Part shown: positions 36,294 to 44,553 of the stretch, piece after piece
Numbering within the stretch: the first letter of the stretch is position 1
Layout of the letters: each line of letters opens with the position of its first letter
Assembly: GCA_002727195.1 (NCBI GenBank)
Contig: PBWH01000020.1
Span: 18,244 to 82,243 of the forward strand
Source of the DNA: Gemmatimonadota bacterium
Lineage (GTDB): Bacteria > Latescibacterota > UBA2968
Direction: 5' to 3'
Length of the DNA stretch: 64,000 bases
Notes under the pieces: model-generated
Database searches by the model: none
What the model was told of the DNA's origin: nothing
What the model saw: the letters and a program-made list of their open reading frames with translations, nothing else
Program-made: the position numbers and the translations under genes

Positions 36294-36722
36294 ATGATCA
36301 ACGAAGTCCGTCAGCTGCAGCGAGAGCGGACCGGTGGACTCGCCGAGAATCGAGCGGACAGCCTCCTGGTGGATCCCGACGAAGTCGTCCTCGAAGGACA
36401 CTTCGAGGACGTGACTGAGCCACTTGGTGTGTTCGGCACCATAGACGAGCTCCGTTACGCTGTCCGATTTGCGGATGTCGAGGACGATTCCGCCGTAATT
36501 CGTGTCGATGATTTAGTGGAGGATGCGAATCGACTCGGCCCTGTAGGAAGCCCCCTCGAAACGTCCGGACACGCGGATGATGCTCCGGTCTGGAGCCCAG
36601 CAAGTGAGAGTTGGACACCGTCGGCTTACGCCGACAGTGCCAGGAGCGAGTCCGCGATTTCTGACGGTCTGTTTGATTCGATAACTGCCACATTGTTCTT
36701 CTGGCAGAAGGCCCGCAACTGA
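36294..36722 (+). CDS. Doubtful open frame in a decayed region
   Basis: A 142-codon plus-strand frame without a ribosome site that overlaps the 3' end of the convergent gene at 36626-37711 by 97 bases. The exact complementary frame on the minus strand reads equally protein-like (for example YGGIVLDIRKSDSVTELV and LGESTGPLSLQLTDFVDH) but holds a stop. It may be antisense to a decayed minus-strand gene. Coding on either strand is unproven. Confidence 0.2.
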   Translation: MINEVRQLQRERTGGLAENRADSLLVDPDEVVLEGHFEDVTEPLGVFGTIDELRYAVRFADVEDDSAVIRVDDLVEDANRLGPVGSPLETSGHADDAPVWSPASESWTPSAYADSARSESAISDGLFDSITATLFFWQKARN

Positions 36723-37711
36723 TCCGGAGCCTGCTTGAGGAACAGAAGGGCAAGGTCTGGTTTATCCTTTTCCTTCAGGAGCATCTGCAGGAATGCCAGC
36801 CTCTGCTTGGCGTCTTCCTTCCCGCCCAGGTAGATCAGAACGAGGTCGTGCTTTTTGGCCTCGGCCATCGCTCCCGCCGTTGTGGCCATGGTTGCCAGTT
36901 CGATGTCGTCACCAAACTCGTTCTGGAGGTTGTTACCGATGTTTCGGTCGCCAATAAACAAGGCGTCCAGTGACTGGTCGTCCATCGGGTCGTCGCGGAC
37001 GGCATCGGGATCGCGCATCCGGTCGAGCATCTCCATGAATCGGGTATGCCTCTCCCCGACTTCCGCACTCTCAACTTTGGGCGTCACATATGAGAAGTCA
37101 CCGACCGAGAGGGCTTCTTCTCGTAATTCAGGGTTGGGGGCCATCTGGATATGGTAATAACCGGGGAAGTCCGACTGCAGGAGGCGGGCGTAGGACAGGC
37201 GACGGTAGTGTGAGTAGATGATACCCGTGCCTTGCATGTCGTTCTCGTCCTCGAGTGGCTCCCATTCGACTCCCAACTCTTCCAGAACCTTCGCGAATCC
37301 GTATAACGGGTCCTCTTCGCCTGTCCCCCCGTCGACCAGTACGCGCTTTTTATCGGGATCCGGGACGTCTTCGACGATGCGAATCGCCGCGTTGGTTATG
37401 GTAGTGACGCGTCGGATGATCTCGGCGTCCGGCATGTCCGGGGATACGAAGTCGTCAGCGATCGCTAACTGACGCAGGCCGAGTGTCATCGTACTGGCGG
37501 CCAGGATCTGGGGGAGTTGTGGAACCGTGGCAACCGTCTCGTTGACGAGGTCCTCACCCTGCGTGAAGTCGATCAGGACACACCCGTTGTCAGGACGGTC
37601 GTCACCGAGATCGTCACAGTCGATTCCCTCCCCCGTGAGGAGACGGGAAATCTTCCCGAGCGGGGATTCCCCGCTTGAGTTGCCGACTCTGTACACCTGC
37701 ATGTAGCCCAT
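36626..37711 (-). CDS. Hypothetical protein with receiver-like alpha/beta regions
   Basis: A 361-residue soluble, acidic protein starting at an ATG with only a weak AGGA site. The C-terminal half alternates strands and helices (LDALFIGDRNIG, DLVLIYLGGKEDAKQRLAFL, ALLFLKQAPDQLRAFCQ) in a manner recalling receiver or Toprim-like folds, and the first half shows a similar alternation (NGCVLIDFTQGED). The residues needed for phosphotransfer are not evident. It follows the Wzx-like gene by 82 nt on the same strand. Confidence 0.7.
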   Translation of the reverse strand: MGYMQVYRVGNSSGESPLGKISRLLTGEGIDCDDLGDDRPDNGCVLIDFTQGEDLVNETVATVPQLPQILAASTMTLGLRQLAIADDFVSPDMPDAEIIRRVTTITNAAIRIVEDVPDPDKKRVLVDGGTGEEDPLYGFAKVLEELGVEWEPLEDENDMQGTGIIYSHYRRLSYARLLQSDFPGYYHIQMAPNPELREEALSVGDFSYVTPKVESAEVGERHTRFMEMLDRMRDPDAVRDDPMDDQSLDALFIGDRNIGNNLQNEFGDDIELATMATTAGAMAEAKKHDLVLIYLGGKEDAKQRLAFLQMLLKEKDKPDLALLFLKQAPDQLRAFCQKNNVAVIESNRPSEIADSLLALSA

Positions 37712-37793
37712 GGTGTATCCTGTGCGTTAAGGGTCCGTCTCGAATCCGGAAAAAGGTACTCGGCTCAGCACCCATGATCAAGCGAAAAGGCGG

Positions 37794-39314
37794 TCAACTG
37801 GGCGTCTGGGGCGGATCGGCATCTGCATCGTCGGCAGCCATAATCTCCCGAATTTCTGTCCAAATCGTCCTGAGATATCGTTTTTCCGCTATCCAGAGTA
37901 TCGACATATAGACCAATGTCGTGAGCCCCGTTTTGGCGACCAGATCGGTTGCAGATCTTGCTAGTTCCACCGACGGATATAGGTAAACAATAACCAGGCC
38001 AGCTCCGATGAGGGCGGCGGCCGGGGCCAGGAAGATTCGTCTCAGCTCCAGGTCGATCTGTCGGCGGAGGCAGAGACAGACTCCCACACCACCCGTGAGT
38101 GCGATCAGGCCTACCGCGTAAGCGACGCCCCGGACACCAATTAGGTAGGCGCCGGCCGGGACAGATACCAGCGCGATTCCGGCCTGAATGGTTAGGACTA
38201 CCGCCGTTTCTCTGGTTCGTCCGACGGCCCACAGCAGACCGAATCCGTCCTCGATCAAGGGTCGGAGGAACGCATATGGGGCCAACCAGATGAAAATGGG
38301 GGCTGAGCCTGCCCAGGCAGGGCCCATCAGCGCGACGATCGGGTCTGCATTCAGCACGAGGATGAGGGCAGCTGGAGCAGACACACGGACGATCAGCGTT
38401 GCCGCCCTTGTGTATACGACACCGAGTTTCTCACGATCGTTCTTCACTTTTGCGTATACTGTTACCGTGTAATTCATGATGATGTGCGTGATCAGGGCGG
38501 ACGGGATCTGCATCAGCCACCAGGTGTTCTCGTAGAGCGACAGATCCGTGGCGCTGACGAAGTAGGGCATGACGAGTTTGTCGTAGAACCAGACGAAGTT
38601 CTGTAACTGTGAACTCAGCCACACCCAGACCCCGAAGGCGACGATCTTTCCTGCCCATTCTCTGTCGATCTGCAAGGGCCAGATTCGAACGGGTCTGAGC
38701 GACCAGACGGCAACAGCGAAGATCACGACGTAGATAGCGCTGAACGCCGAGAAGGTGCTCCAACCGCCTACAATTAGGCTCCACGCACCATATCCGTCAT
38801 AGGCCAGCCACAGCGCTCCCGTCAGAGCAGTGATCGTTCCGAGTCCGTGGATGAGGGACAGATTGCGGTGTTCGAAATCCTTGCGAAGGAGCGCCTCGGG
38901 CGTGATCGACAGACTTCTGAGGAGGTAGAGACCGGAGAGGGTCAGGATCGCTGTTCCGGTCCAGCCCATCGACCTGTTCTCGTAGTCGATCAGGAAAGCG
39001 AACGCGACCGAGATCGCGAATACAGCCGACGCGATCAGAATACTTATAGTGAAGTGGGTGCGGACAAATGGGTTGTCCGTGCGGACAAACCGATCGACAT
39101 CGTCCTGAAAATGAAGCAGTGAGTGGATCAGTCCGAACTGACTGAGGTTTGCCAACAGGACGAACACCACCATCGCCCATACCGTGGCGTCGAACGGGTC
39201 GGTGCCCAGTTCGCGTCGGATCAGGAACGTAAGGGCTACGCTTGCGAAGCGCGCCACGTAGCCCGAGCCGAGGGTATAGAAGAGACCCTTGAGTATTTTT
39301 CTGGAGTCAGCCAA
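37794..39314 (-). CDS. Polysaccharide flippase, Wzx/MATE-type
   Basis: A 506-residue membrane protein with about 12-14 helices. The N-terminal LFYTLGSGYVARFASVALTF and SQFGLIHSLLHFQ, and the central RPVRIWPLQIDREWAGKIV followed by FGVWVWLSSQLQNFVWFYDK, match oligosaccharide-unit flippases (RfbX/Wzx family). These move undecaprenyl-linked glycan units across the inner membrane. It is divergent from the glycan-cluster genes that start at 39459 and marks one end of that cluster. Confidence 0.9.
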   Translation of the reverse strand: MADSRKILKGLFYTLGSGYVARFASVALTFLIRRELGTDPFDATVWAMVVFVLLANLSQFGLIHSLLHFQDDVDRFVRTDNPFVRTHFTISILIASAVFAISVAFAFLIDYENRSMGWTGTAILTLSGLYLLRSLSITPEALLRKDFEHRNLSLIHGLGTITALTGALWLAYDGYGAWSLIVGGWSTFSAFSAIYVVIFAVAVWSLRPVRIWPLQIDREWAGKIVAFGVWVWLSSQLQNFVWFYDKLVMPYFVSATDLSLYENTWWLMQIPSALITHIIMNYTVTVYAKVKNDREKLGVVYTRAATLIVRVSAPAALILVLNADPIVALMGPAWAGSAPIFIWLAPYAFLRPLIEDGFGLLWAVGRTRETAVVLTIQAGIALVSVPAGAYLIGVRGVAYAVGLIALTGGVGVCLCLRRQIDLELRRIFLAPAAALIGAGLVIVYLYPSVELARSATDLVAKTGLTTLVYMSILWIAEKRYLRTIWTEIREIMAADDADADPPQTPS

Positions 39315-39458
39315 ATCCAGTCGCTGTCCAATCGACGCCGTTCAGCGCCGGCGATCAGGTTTTCTCTTGCGGATGACGTGTCTCATCCGATCAGCCAGGC
39401 CCCGGTGGGTGGCTGACTGAAGCTATCTACGAACTTAGGGTTCGAGGGTCAAACTCAC

Positions 39459-39683
39459 GTGTTTCGAAAGCTCTACCAGAAGTGGATGGCGATCGCCAAC
39501 GTCATCGGGAACTTCAACAGTCGCGTCGTGCTGTCGCTACTGTATGCGATTGTCGTCCTTCCATTCGGGCTGGTTGTTCGTGTGTTCGCGGACCCGCTTG
39601 CCATTCGCCGCCGAAAGTCGTCTGCCTGGACGACGCCACGCGGTGCCACCAAGTCCGTCGAGGACGCCCGCCGTCAGTTTTGA
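39459..39683 (+). CDS. SxtJ-like small membrane protein
   Basis: A 74-residue protein with one strong membrane helix (RVVLSLLYAIVVLPFGLVVR) after a WMAIANVIGNFNSR segment, and a C-terminal tail. These match the C-terminal part of SxtJ-family proteins, normally about 130 residues with two more helices, so this is a short version. SxtJ genes lie beside O-carbamoyltransferases and DUF5989 genes, as here. Function unknown. It starts at a GTG with no strong ribosome site. Confidence 0.65.
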   Translation: MFRKLYQKWMAIANVIGNFNSRVVLSLLYAIVVLPFGLVVRVFADPLAIRRRKSSAWTTPRGATKSVEDARRQF

Positions 39684-39744
39684 TGACCCATCGCCACCTT
39701 TCATTCTTTGCGGCGCCTGGGTCTACCGTGTTGATCTTACCCAG

Positions 39745-41526
39745 ATGAACGTACTCGGAATCTCCTGTTACTACCACGACGCAGCCGCTGCCCTGATTTC
39801 TGACTGGGAGCTTGTCGCTGCTGCGGAAGAAGAGCGCTTCTCCCGAAAGAAGCATGACTCTGAGTTCCCCGAGCTTGCGATCCAGTTCTGTCTGGATCAA
39901 GCCAGTCTGCAAAGTCAGGACCTGGACTATGTCGTGTTCTATGAGAAGCCGTTCGACAAGTTCGAACGGATCCTGATGAGCACGCTCCAGACATACCCGA
40001 AATCGTATCGCCTTTTCAGGGAATCGATGGTGACCTGGCTCGTGGACAAGCTCTGGGTTCGGCACGCCATTCAATCCCGGTTGAACATTGACGGGGATCG
40101 CGTTCTGTTCACGGAGCACCACCTGTCTCACGCGGCGAGCGCCTTCTACGTGTCTCCGTTCGAGGAAGCAGCGATCCTGACGGTCGATGGGGTGGGGGAA
40201 TGGGCGACAGCGACGTTTGGGACAGGGAAAGGAACCGACATCTCGTTGAACCGTGAGCTTCGCTTTCCGCACTCGGTGGGCTTGCTCTACAGTGCCTTCA
40301 CCGCGTTCCTCGGGTTCGAGGTCAATGAGGGCGAGTACAAGGTAATGGGGATGTCGCCCTATGGCACGCCACGATATGCCGACAAGGTGTGGGAGACGGT
40401 GCAGCAGTTCGACGATGGCTCGATCGAGTTGGATATGTCGTATTTCTGCTATCACCATTCCACCAACCGATCGTTTACGCGAAAGCTGCAGACGCTTCTC
40501 GGAGAGCCCAGGGAGCCTGAGTCCCTGTTCTTCACGCGTGACACCGGTTTTCCGGCTTACTTCGGAGAACCGCCCGGAAACTACGACGCCCTGTGCGACA
40601 CCAACCAGCACTACGCGGACATCGCGGCGAGCATTCAGCACGTGACCGAGGAAATCCTAGTGAACATGGCGCGGGCGATCCGGAAGGAGACCGATCTTCC
40701 CAACCTGTGCATCGCGGGAGGGGTCGGCCTGAACAGCGTCGCGAACAGAAGGATCTTGGAAGAGTCCGGGTTCGAGAGGCTCTACATCCAGCCCGCGGCC
40801 GGTGACGGTGGCGGGGCCCTAGGGGCGGCTCTACACGCGTATCACGGTCTACTGGGACAGCCGCGGCATATGCAGATGCGGCACGCCTACTGGGGTGCGG
40901 CGTACGGTCCGGACGAGGTCGCCGCATTTCTCGCGTCGGAGGGGATCGCGCACGAAGCTTGTGCCGATGAGGAGACGGCTGCTGCACAAACTGCCCAGTT
41001 GCTCCACGAGGGAAATGTGGTGGGATGGTTCCAGGGGAGATTCGAGTGGGGTCCTCGGGCACTGGGTAGCCGAAGCATCCTGGCTGACCCCACCCGGTCC
41101 GAGATGAAGGATGTCGTGAACACGAAGATCAAGTTTCGCGAACCCTACCGACCCTTTGCCCCTTCCACACTGGCAGAACGGGCCCACGAGTATTTCGAGA
41201 TCGATCGCCCTGAGGAGCAGGATCCCGCACGATTCATGCTCCTTGTTTCCGAGGTCAAGGAATCGAAACAGAGCGAGATACCGGCTACGACCCACGTCGA
41301 CGGCACGGGCCGTCTGCAGACTGTGTTCGAGAGTGAGAGCCCCCTGTATCACCGTCTGATCAGCGCGTTCGAGTCCCTTTCGGGGACACCCGTCGTTCTG
41401 AACACGTCGTTCAACCTGCGTGGCGAGCCTATTGTGACGACTCCAGCGAATGCGTACAGTACCTTTATCAGAAGCGAAATGGACGTGCTTGTTCTCGGGC
41501 GCCACATCATCAGGAAGAATACCTAG
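39745..41526 (+). CDS. O-carbamoyltransferase, NodU/CmcH family (first copy)
   Basis: The ATG at 39745 opens the conserved MNVLGISCYYHDAAAALI and gives 593 residues; an upstream extension overlaps the SxtJ-like gene. The N-terminal Kae1-like domain holds the metal/adenylate site EHHLSHAASAFY and the VDGVGEW loop; the C-terminal YrdC-like domain carries GWFQGRFEWGPRALGSRSI and KFREPYRPFAPS. By analogy to TobZ the enzyme makes carbamoyl-AMP from carbamoyl phosphate and ATP and passes the carbamoyl group to a hydroxyl. A sugar of the surface glycan is the probable acceptor. Confidence 0.95.
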   Translation: MNVLGISCYYHDAAAALISDWELVAAAEEERFSRKKHDSEFPELAIQFCLDQASLQSQDLDYVVFYEKPFDKFERILMSTLQTYPKSYRLFRESMVTWLVDKLWVRHAIQSRLNIDGDRVLFTEHHLSHAASAFYVSPFEEAAILTVDGVGEWATATFGTGKGTDISLNRELRFPHSVGLLYSAFTAFLGFEVNEGEYKVMGMSPYGTPRYADKVWETVQQFDDGSIELDMSYFCYHHSTNRSFTRKLQTLLGEPREPESLFFTRDTGFPAYFGEPPGNYDALCDTNQHYADIAASIQHVTEEILVNMARAIRKETDLPNLCIAGGVGLNSVANRRILEESGFERLYIQPAAGDGGGALGAALHAYHGLLGQPRHMQMRHAYWGAAYGPDEVAAFLASEGIAHEACADEETAAAQTAQLLHEGNVVGWFQGRFEWGPRALGSRSILADPTRSEMKDVVNTKIKFREPYRPFAPSTLAERAHEYFEIDRPEEQDPARFMLLVSEVKESKQSEIPATTHVDGTGRLQTVFESESPLYHRLISAFESLSGTPVVLNTSFNLRGEPIVTTPANAYSTFIRSEMDVLVLGRHIIRKNT

Positions 41527-41534
41527 GCCAAGCC

Positions 41535-41714
41535 ATGTCCTATATCAAGCGCGTCAGCGCCAAGCTAGGTATCATGGGAGAGTTGCTCACGTTCTTCTGG
41601 GAGCGGAAACTGTGGTGGCTGATCCCCATGATCGCCGTATTGCTCCTGTTCGGCCTGCTCATCGTGTTCACGCAGGGAACGGCAGTCGCGCCGTTTGTAT
41701 ACACCCTGTTTTAG
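41535..41714 (+). CDS. DUF5989 small membrane protein
   Basis: A 59-residue protein with an ATG eight bases after the carbamoyltransferase stop. It contains the characteristic LLTFFWERKLWWLIPMIAVL segment leading into one membrane helix, and a short tail FVYTLF. DUF5989 proteins are common companions of carbamoyltransferase and SxtJ genes; no biochemical role is known. Confidence 0.85.
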   Translation: MSYIKRVSAKLGIMGELLTFFWERKLWWLIPMIAVLLLFGLLIVFTQGTAVAPFVYTLF

Positions 41715-41722
41715 CCATAGGC

Positions 41723-41751
41723 TTGCTGGGTGGTGAAAGTCGTTATATACT
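41723..41751 (+). promoter_or_regulatory. Promoter of the radical SAM gene
   Basis: TTGCTG (41723-41728), 17-base spacer, TATACT (41746-41751). The -35 box is identical to that of the response-regulator promoter. Start codon at 41802. Confidence 0.65.
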
Positions 41752-41801
41752 TTGAGGTTGTTGCATTGCTTGATGGCACCCACTGACTGGACTGAAGGTT
41801 C

Positions 41802-43472
41802 ATGAACATTATCTGCGTCTATTCGGTCGATACCTATACGACTGCCCCCTGGACGATGTCGAACGATCCGACTGTCGAGAAGCCTCTGTTCTCGCCGACC
41901 GAGATCCCCTTTGGCCTGTCGGCCATCTCCTCCGTGTTGAATGCGGAAGGTCACGATGTACAGCTGGTTGTGGTGAACCCTTCGACCCCTCTCGAGGAGC
42001 TCTTCCGGGACCAGATCGAAAAGCACAAGCCCGGGTTGGTCGCTCTGACGGCCGTATCCAGCCAGTTCCCTAAGATCAAGGAAGTGACGGACGTGGTGAA
42101 GGGGATAGATTCGGAGCTGTTCGTGTTCCTGGGGGGCAGCCACGCGACGCTGGCGCCGGACGATGCCATCGCGCACGAGACGGTCGATGCCATCTGCATT
42201 GGCGAGGGTGATCACGCAGTTCTGGAGGTGGCGAGGCAGTTGGGCGACCAGGGGTGGGTGAGCGGCGTGCCCAACGTCTGGGTCAAGCATCCCAAGGCCT
42301 TGGAATCCAGGACGACAGGTGCTCGTCAAGCGACCGAGGTGACTGCCATCTCGGACTTGCCGCATCCTGATTGTCAGACGGGGACCACCGTCGAGGACAA
42401 AGGCGCGTTTGAGCTGGAGCGTAACCCGAACGGCCCCTTTATCGAGGATCTCGACAGCCTTCCACACGTCGATCGCGAGATGTGGGAGCCGTGGATCGCA
42501 AATCCCAACGAGGAAGTCTCCATCATCGTCGGTCGCGGGTGTCCGTTCAAGTGCACTTACTGCGCGAACCACGCCCTGGCTAAGATTTCGGATGGAACGT
42601 TCGTACGGTTCCGGTCCCCCGAAGACATCATCAGTGAGATCGATTCGGTCAGTTGCCAATACCCCGAAGTCGATCGGATGTATCTTGAGGTCGAAACGAT
42701 GGGCGCCGATATCACTCTCGCCCACGACCTCTTTGCCAAGCTCGCCATCTACAATACTTCTCGCGAGAATCCATTACGCTACTGGATGAACCTCGCCGTC
42801 CACTCCTCCTTCATGAAGAACGAGGAGAAGGTTCGTGCCTTCTTCACGGCCTGTGCGAAAGCCAACGTAAGCTCGCTGAACATCGGGTTGGAGTCGGGGT
42901 CGGAACGCGTGCGGAAAGAGATTCTCCGCCGACCCAGATACTCCAACAAAGAGATCATCGAGTTCAGTCGAATTGCTCGTGAACACGGGGTGGGCATCAC
43001 GCTCTACGTGCTGATGGGGTTACCTGGCGAAACCCACGCGGACTACAAGGACACCGTCCGCGTCGCACGCGAGATGAAGCCTGACAACGTCTTTCTCTCG
43101 ATTTTTGCACCCTACCCGGGAACCGACCTGTATGAGACGTCCGTCGAGATGGGGCTGATACCGGACGACGGGCCTGACGTGATTTCGGAGCGATTCAAGG
43201 CAACGCTTGATCTGCCTGGTTTCTCCCGTCGTCGGGTTCGCTTTGAGAACGTGTTGTTTTGGTTCAAGGTGTTCCGCGGAAACTGGTCGTTCCCGCGGAT
43301 CGTGGCTCACACGGTTAAAGCCTTTATCAGGCCGTACCGTCCCGTGTGGGCGTTCTACACCTATCTCAGCAGAACGAGCGCGTTTGTCGGCAGGCTCAAA
43401 CGCTGGTATCGCGTGAAGGTGGCCGGCATCAGCCCTTCGTATGTCGAGCCTACGAAGGTGAATCAGATCTAA
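41802..43472 (+). CDS. B12-binding-type radical SAM enzyme
   Basis: A 556-residue protein. Residues about 1-170 form a cobalamin-binding-like Rossmann domain (PFGLSAISSVLNAEGHDV, FVFLGGSHATLAPDD), although the DxHxxG base-off motif is not seen. The radical SAM core has its 4Fe-4S cysteines in GRGCPFKCTYCANHAL. A further segment LNIGLESGSERVRKEILRR is typical. Enzymes of this class methylate or rearrange unactivated carbons. Within this cluster it probably modifies a glycan or lipid precursor; substrate unknown. Confidence 0.92.
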   Translation: MNIICVYSVDTYTTAPWTMSNDPTVEKPLFSPTEIPFGLSAISSVLNAEGHDVQLVVVNPSTPLEELFRDQIEKHKPGLVALTAVSSQFPKIKEVTDVVKGIDSELFVFLGGSHATLAPDDAIAHETVDAICIGEGDHAVLEVARQLGDQGWVSGVPNVWVKHPKALESRTTGARQATEVTAISDLPHPDCQTGTTVEDKGAFELERNPNGPFIEDLDSLPHVDREMWEPWIANPNEEVSIIVGRGCPFKCTYCANHALAKISDGTFVRFRSPEDIISEIDSVSCQYPEVDRMYLEVETMGADITLAHDLFAKLAIYNTSRENPLRYWMNLAVHSSFMKNEEKVRAFFTACAKANVSSLNIGLESGSERVRKEILRRPRYSNKEIIEFSRIAREHGVGITLYVLMGLPGETHADYKDTVRVAREMKPDNVFLSIFAPYPGTDLYETSVEMGLIPDDGPDVISERFKATLDLPGFSRRRVRFENVLFWFKVFRGNWSFPRIVAHTVKAFIRPYRPVWAFYTYLSRTSAFVGRLKRWYRVKVAGISPSYVEPTKVNQI

Positions 43473-43481
43473 GGACCGATC

Positions 43482-44552
43482 TTGAAAACTCGCGGATCGA
43501 TGGGCGTCTCCTCGTGGAGACGCCTTCTTCATTGCTGGTTGGCCATACCGTTGCTACTGATCGCCTGTGTTGGATGCACGCCGTTCGACGAAACGGACTC
43601 GAACACTCTCACGGCGATTATGGTGCTGGATATGGCCGGCCTTGGCGACAAGGGGTTCAACGATGCAGGTTGGGCAGGGATGCAGCTCGCTGTCGACAGT
43701 CTGGGCGTCGATGCTCGTCTGATCCAGTCCTCCGAACAGTCCGACTATGTCCCAAACCTGGCTTTGGCTGCCCAGCAGGCCGACGTGGTTGTGGCGATGG
43801 GGTTTCTTCTGAGCGAGGCTGTCGCCGCTGTCGCGTCGCAGCATCCGGACACCCGTTTCGTGTTTGTCGACGGTGAGGTCCCTGGCCAGAACATCGCGAG
43901 CTTTGACTTTCGTGCTCAGGAGGGCGGATTCCTCGCCGGCATTCTCGCGGCAGGTGTGACGGAAACCGGAAGTGTGGGATGTGTGATGGGGATGGATATC
44001 CCGCCCGTTCGGGCATATGAGACAGGTTTCCGGGCCGGGATCAAGTTATACAACGCGTCGCAGGGAGCCGACGTCCAGTATTCGTCTATGGTCATCGGTG
44101 ACTTCAATGATCCTGCCCGCGGGAAATCCCAGGCCCTCAGTCTGATCGCGCAGGGCTGCGATGTGGTCCTTCAGCTGGCAGGAAACTCGGGACTAGGCGT
44201 GATCGAAGCCTTTAAGGACGGACCACCCGGGCGCTGGGCTATTGGAGCGGATCTCGACCAGGATGATCTTGCTCCGGGCCGCGTCCTGACGAGCATCCTG
44301 AAGCGAATCGATGTGGCCGTGTTCGAGGCCATTCGTCAGATCCACGAGGGCCGGTTCCAATCAGGTCATCACTGGCTGGGTCTTATGGAATCAGCAACAG
44401 ATTTGACCGAAATGCGTCATACCGCCGACTCCGTTCCTCCTGAGGTGCTGACGTTATTGGACCGGTGCAGAGTGATTATCCAGCGTGGAGGGACGATTCC
44501 CTTTCATCCCTCGGAGCTGGCCACCTTCGACCCGGCGTTGTTCCTGAAGTAG
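43482..44552 (+). CDS. BMP-family (PnrA/Med-like) substrate-binding lipoprotein
   Basis: AAGGA at 43471-43475 favours the TTG at 43482; the ATG at 43500 is the alternative. The 356-residue protein has a lipoprotein signal peptide (WRRLLHCWLAIPLLLIAC), with Cys29 in a LIAC lipobox. The BMP domain shows AGLGDKGFNDAGWAG, ALAAQQADVVVAMGF, FVDGEVPG and EGGFLAGILAA. These proteins bind nucleosides or related ligands for ABC import. No permease or ATPase genes are near, so it may be an orphan receptor or partner a distant transporter. Confidence 0.93.
   Translation: MKTRGSMGVSSWRRLLHCWLAIPLLLIACVGCTPFDETDSNTLTAIMVLDMAGLGDKGFNDAGWAGMQLAVDSLGVDARLIQSSEQSDYVPNLALAAQQADVVVAMGFLLSEAVAAVASQHPDTRFVFVDGEVPGQNIASFDFRAQEGGFLAGILAAGVTETGSVGCVMGMDIPPVRAYETGFRAGIKLYNASQGADVQYSSMVIGDFNDPARGKSQALSLIAQGCDVVLQLAGNSGLGVIEAFKDGPPGRWAIGADLDQDDLAPGRVLTSILKRIDVAVFEAIRQIHEGRFQSGHHWLGLMESATDLTEMRHTADSVPPEVLTLLDRCRVIIQRGGTIPFHPSELATFDPALFLK
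43503..43530 (+). terminator. Terminator-like hairpin inside the lipoprotein signal-peptide region
   Basis: GGCGTCTCC (43503-43511) and GGAGACGCC (43516-43524) form a perfect nine-base stem with a TCGT tetraloop, followed by TTCTTC. It begins 31 nt after the radical SAM stop, so it may terminate that transcript, yet it lies within the first codons of the lipoprotein gene. Confidence 0.6.
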
Positions 44553-44553
44553 G

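Noticed and set aside
39544-39744. N-terminal extension of the first carbamoyltransferase
   Set aside because: It overlaps the SxtJ-like gene and precedes the conserved MNVLGIS start.
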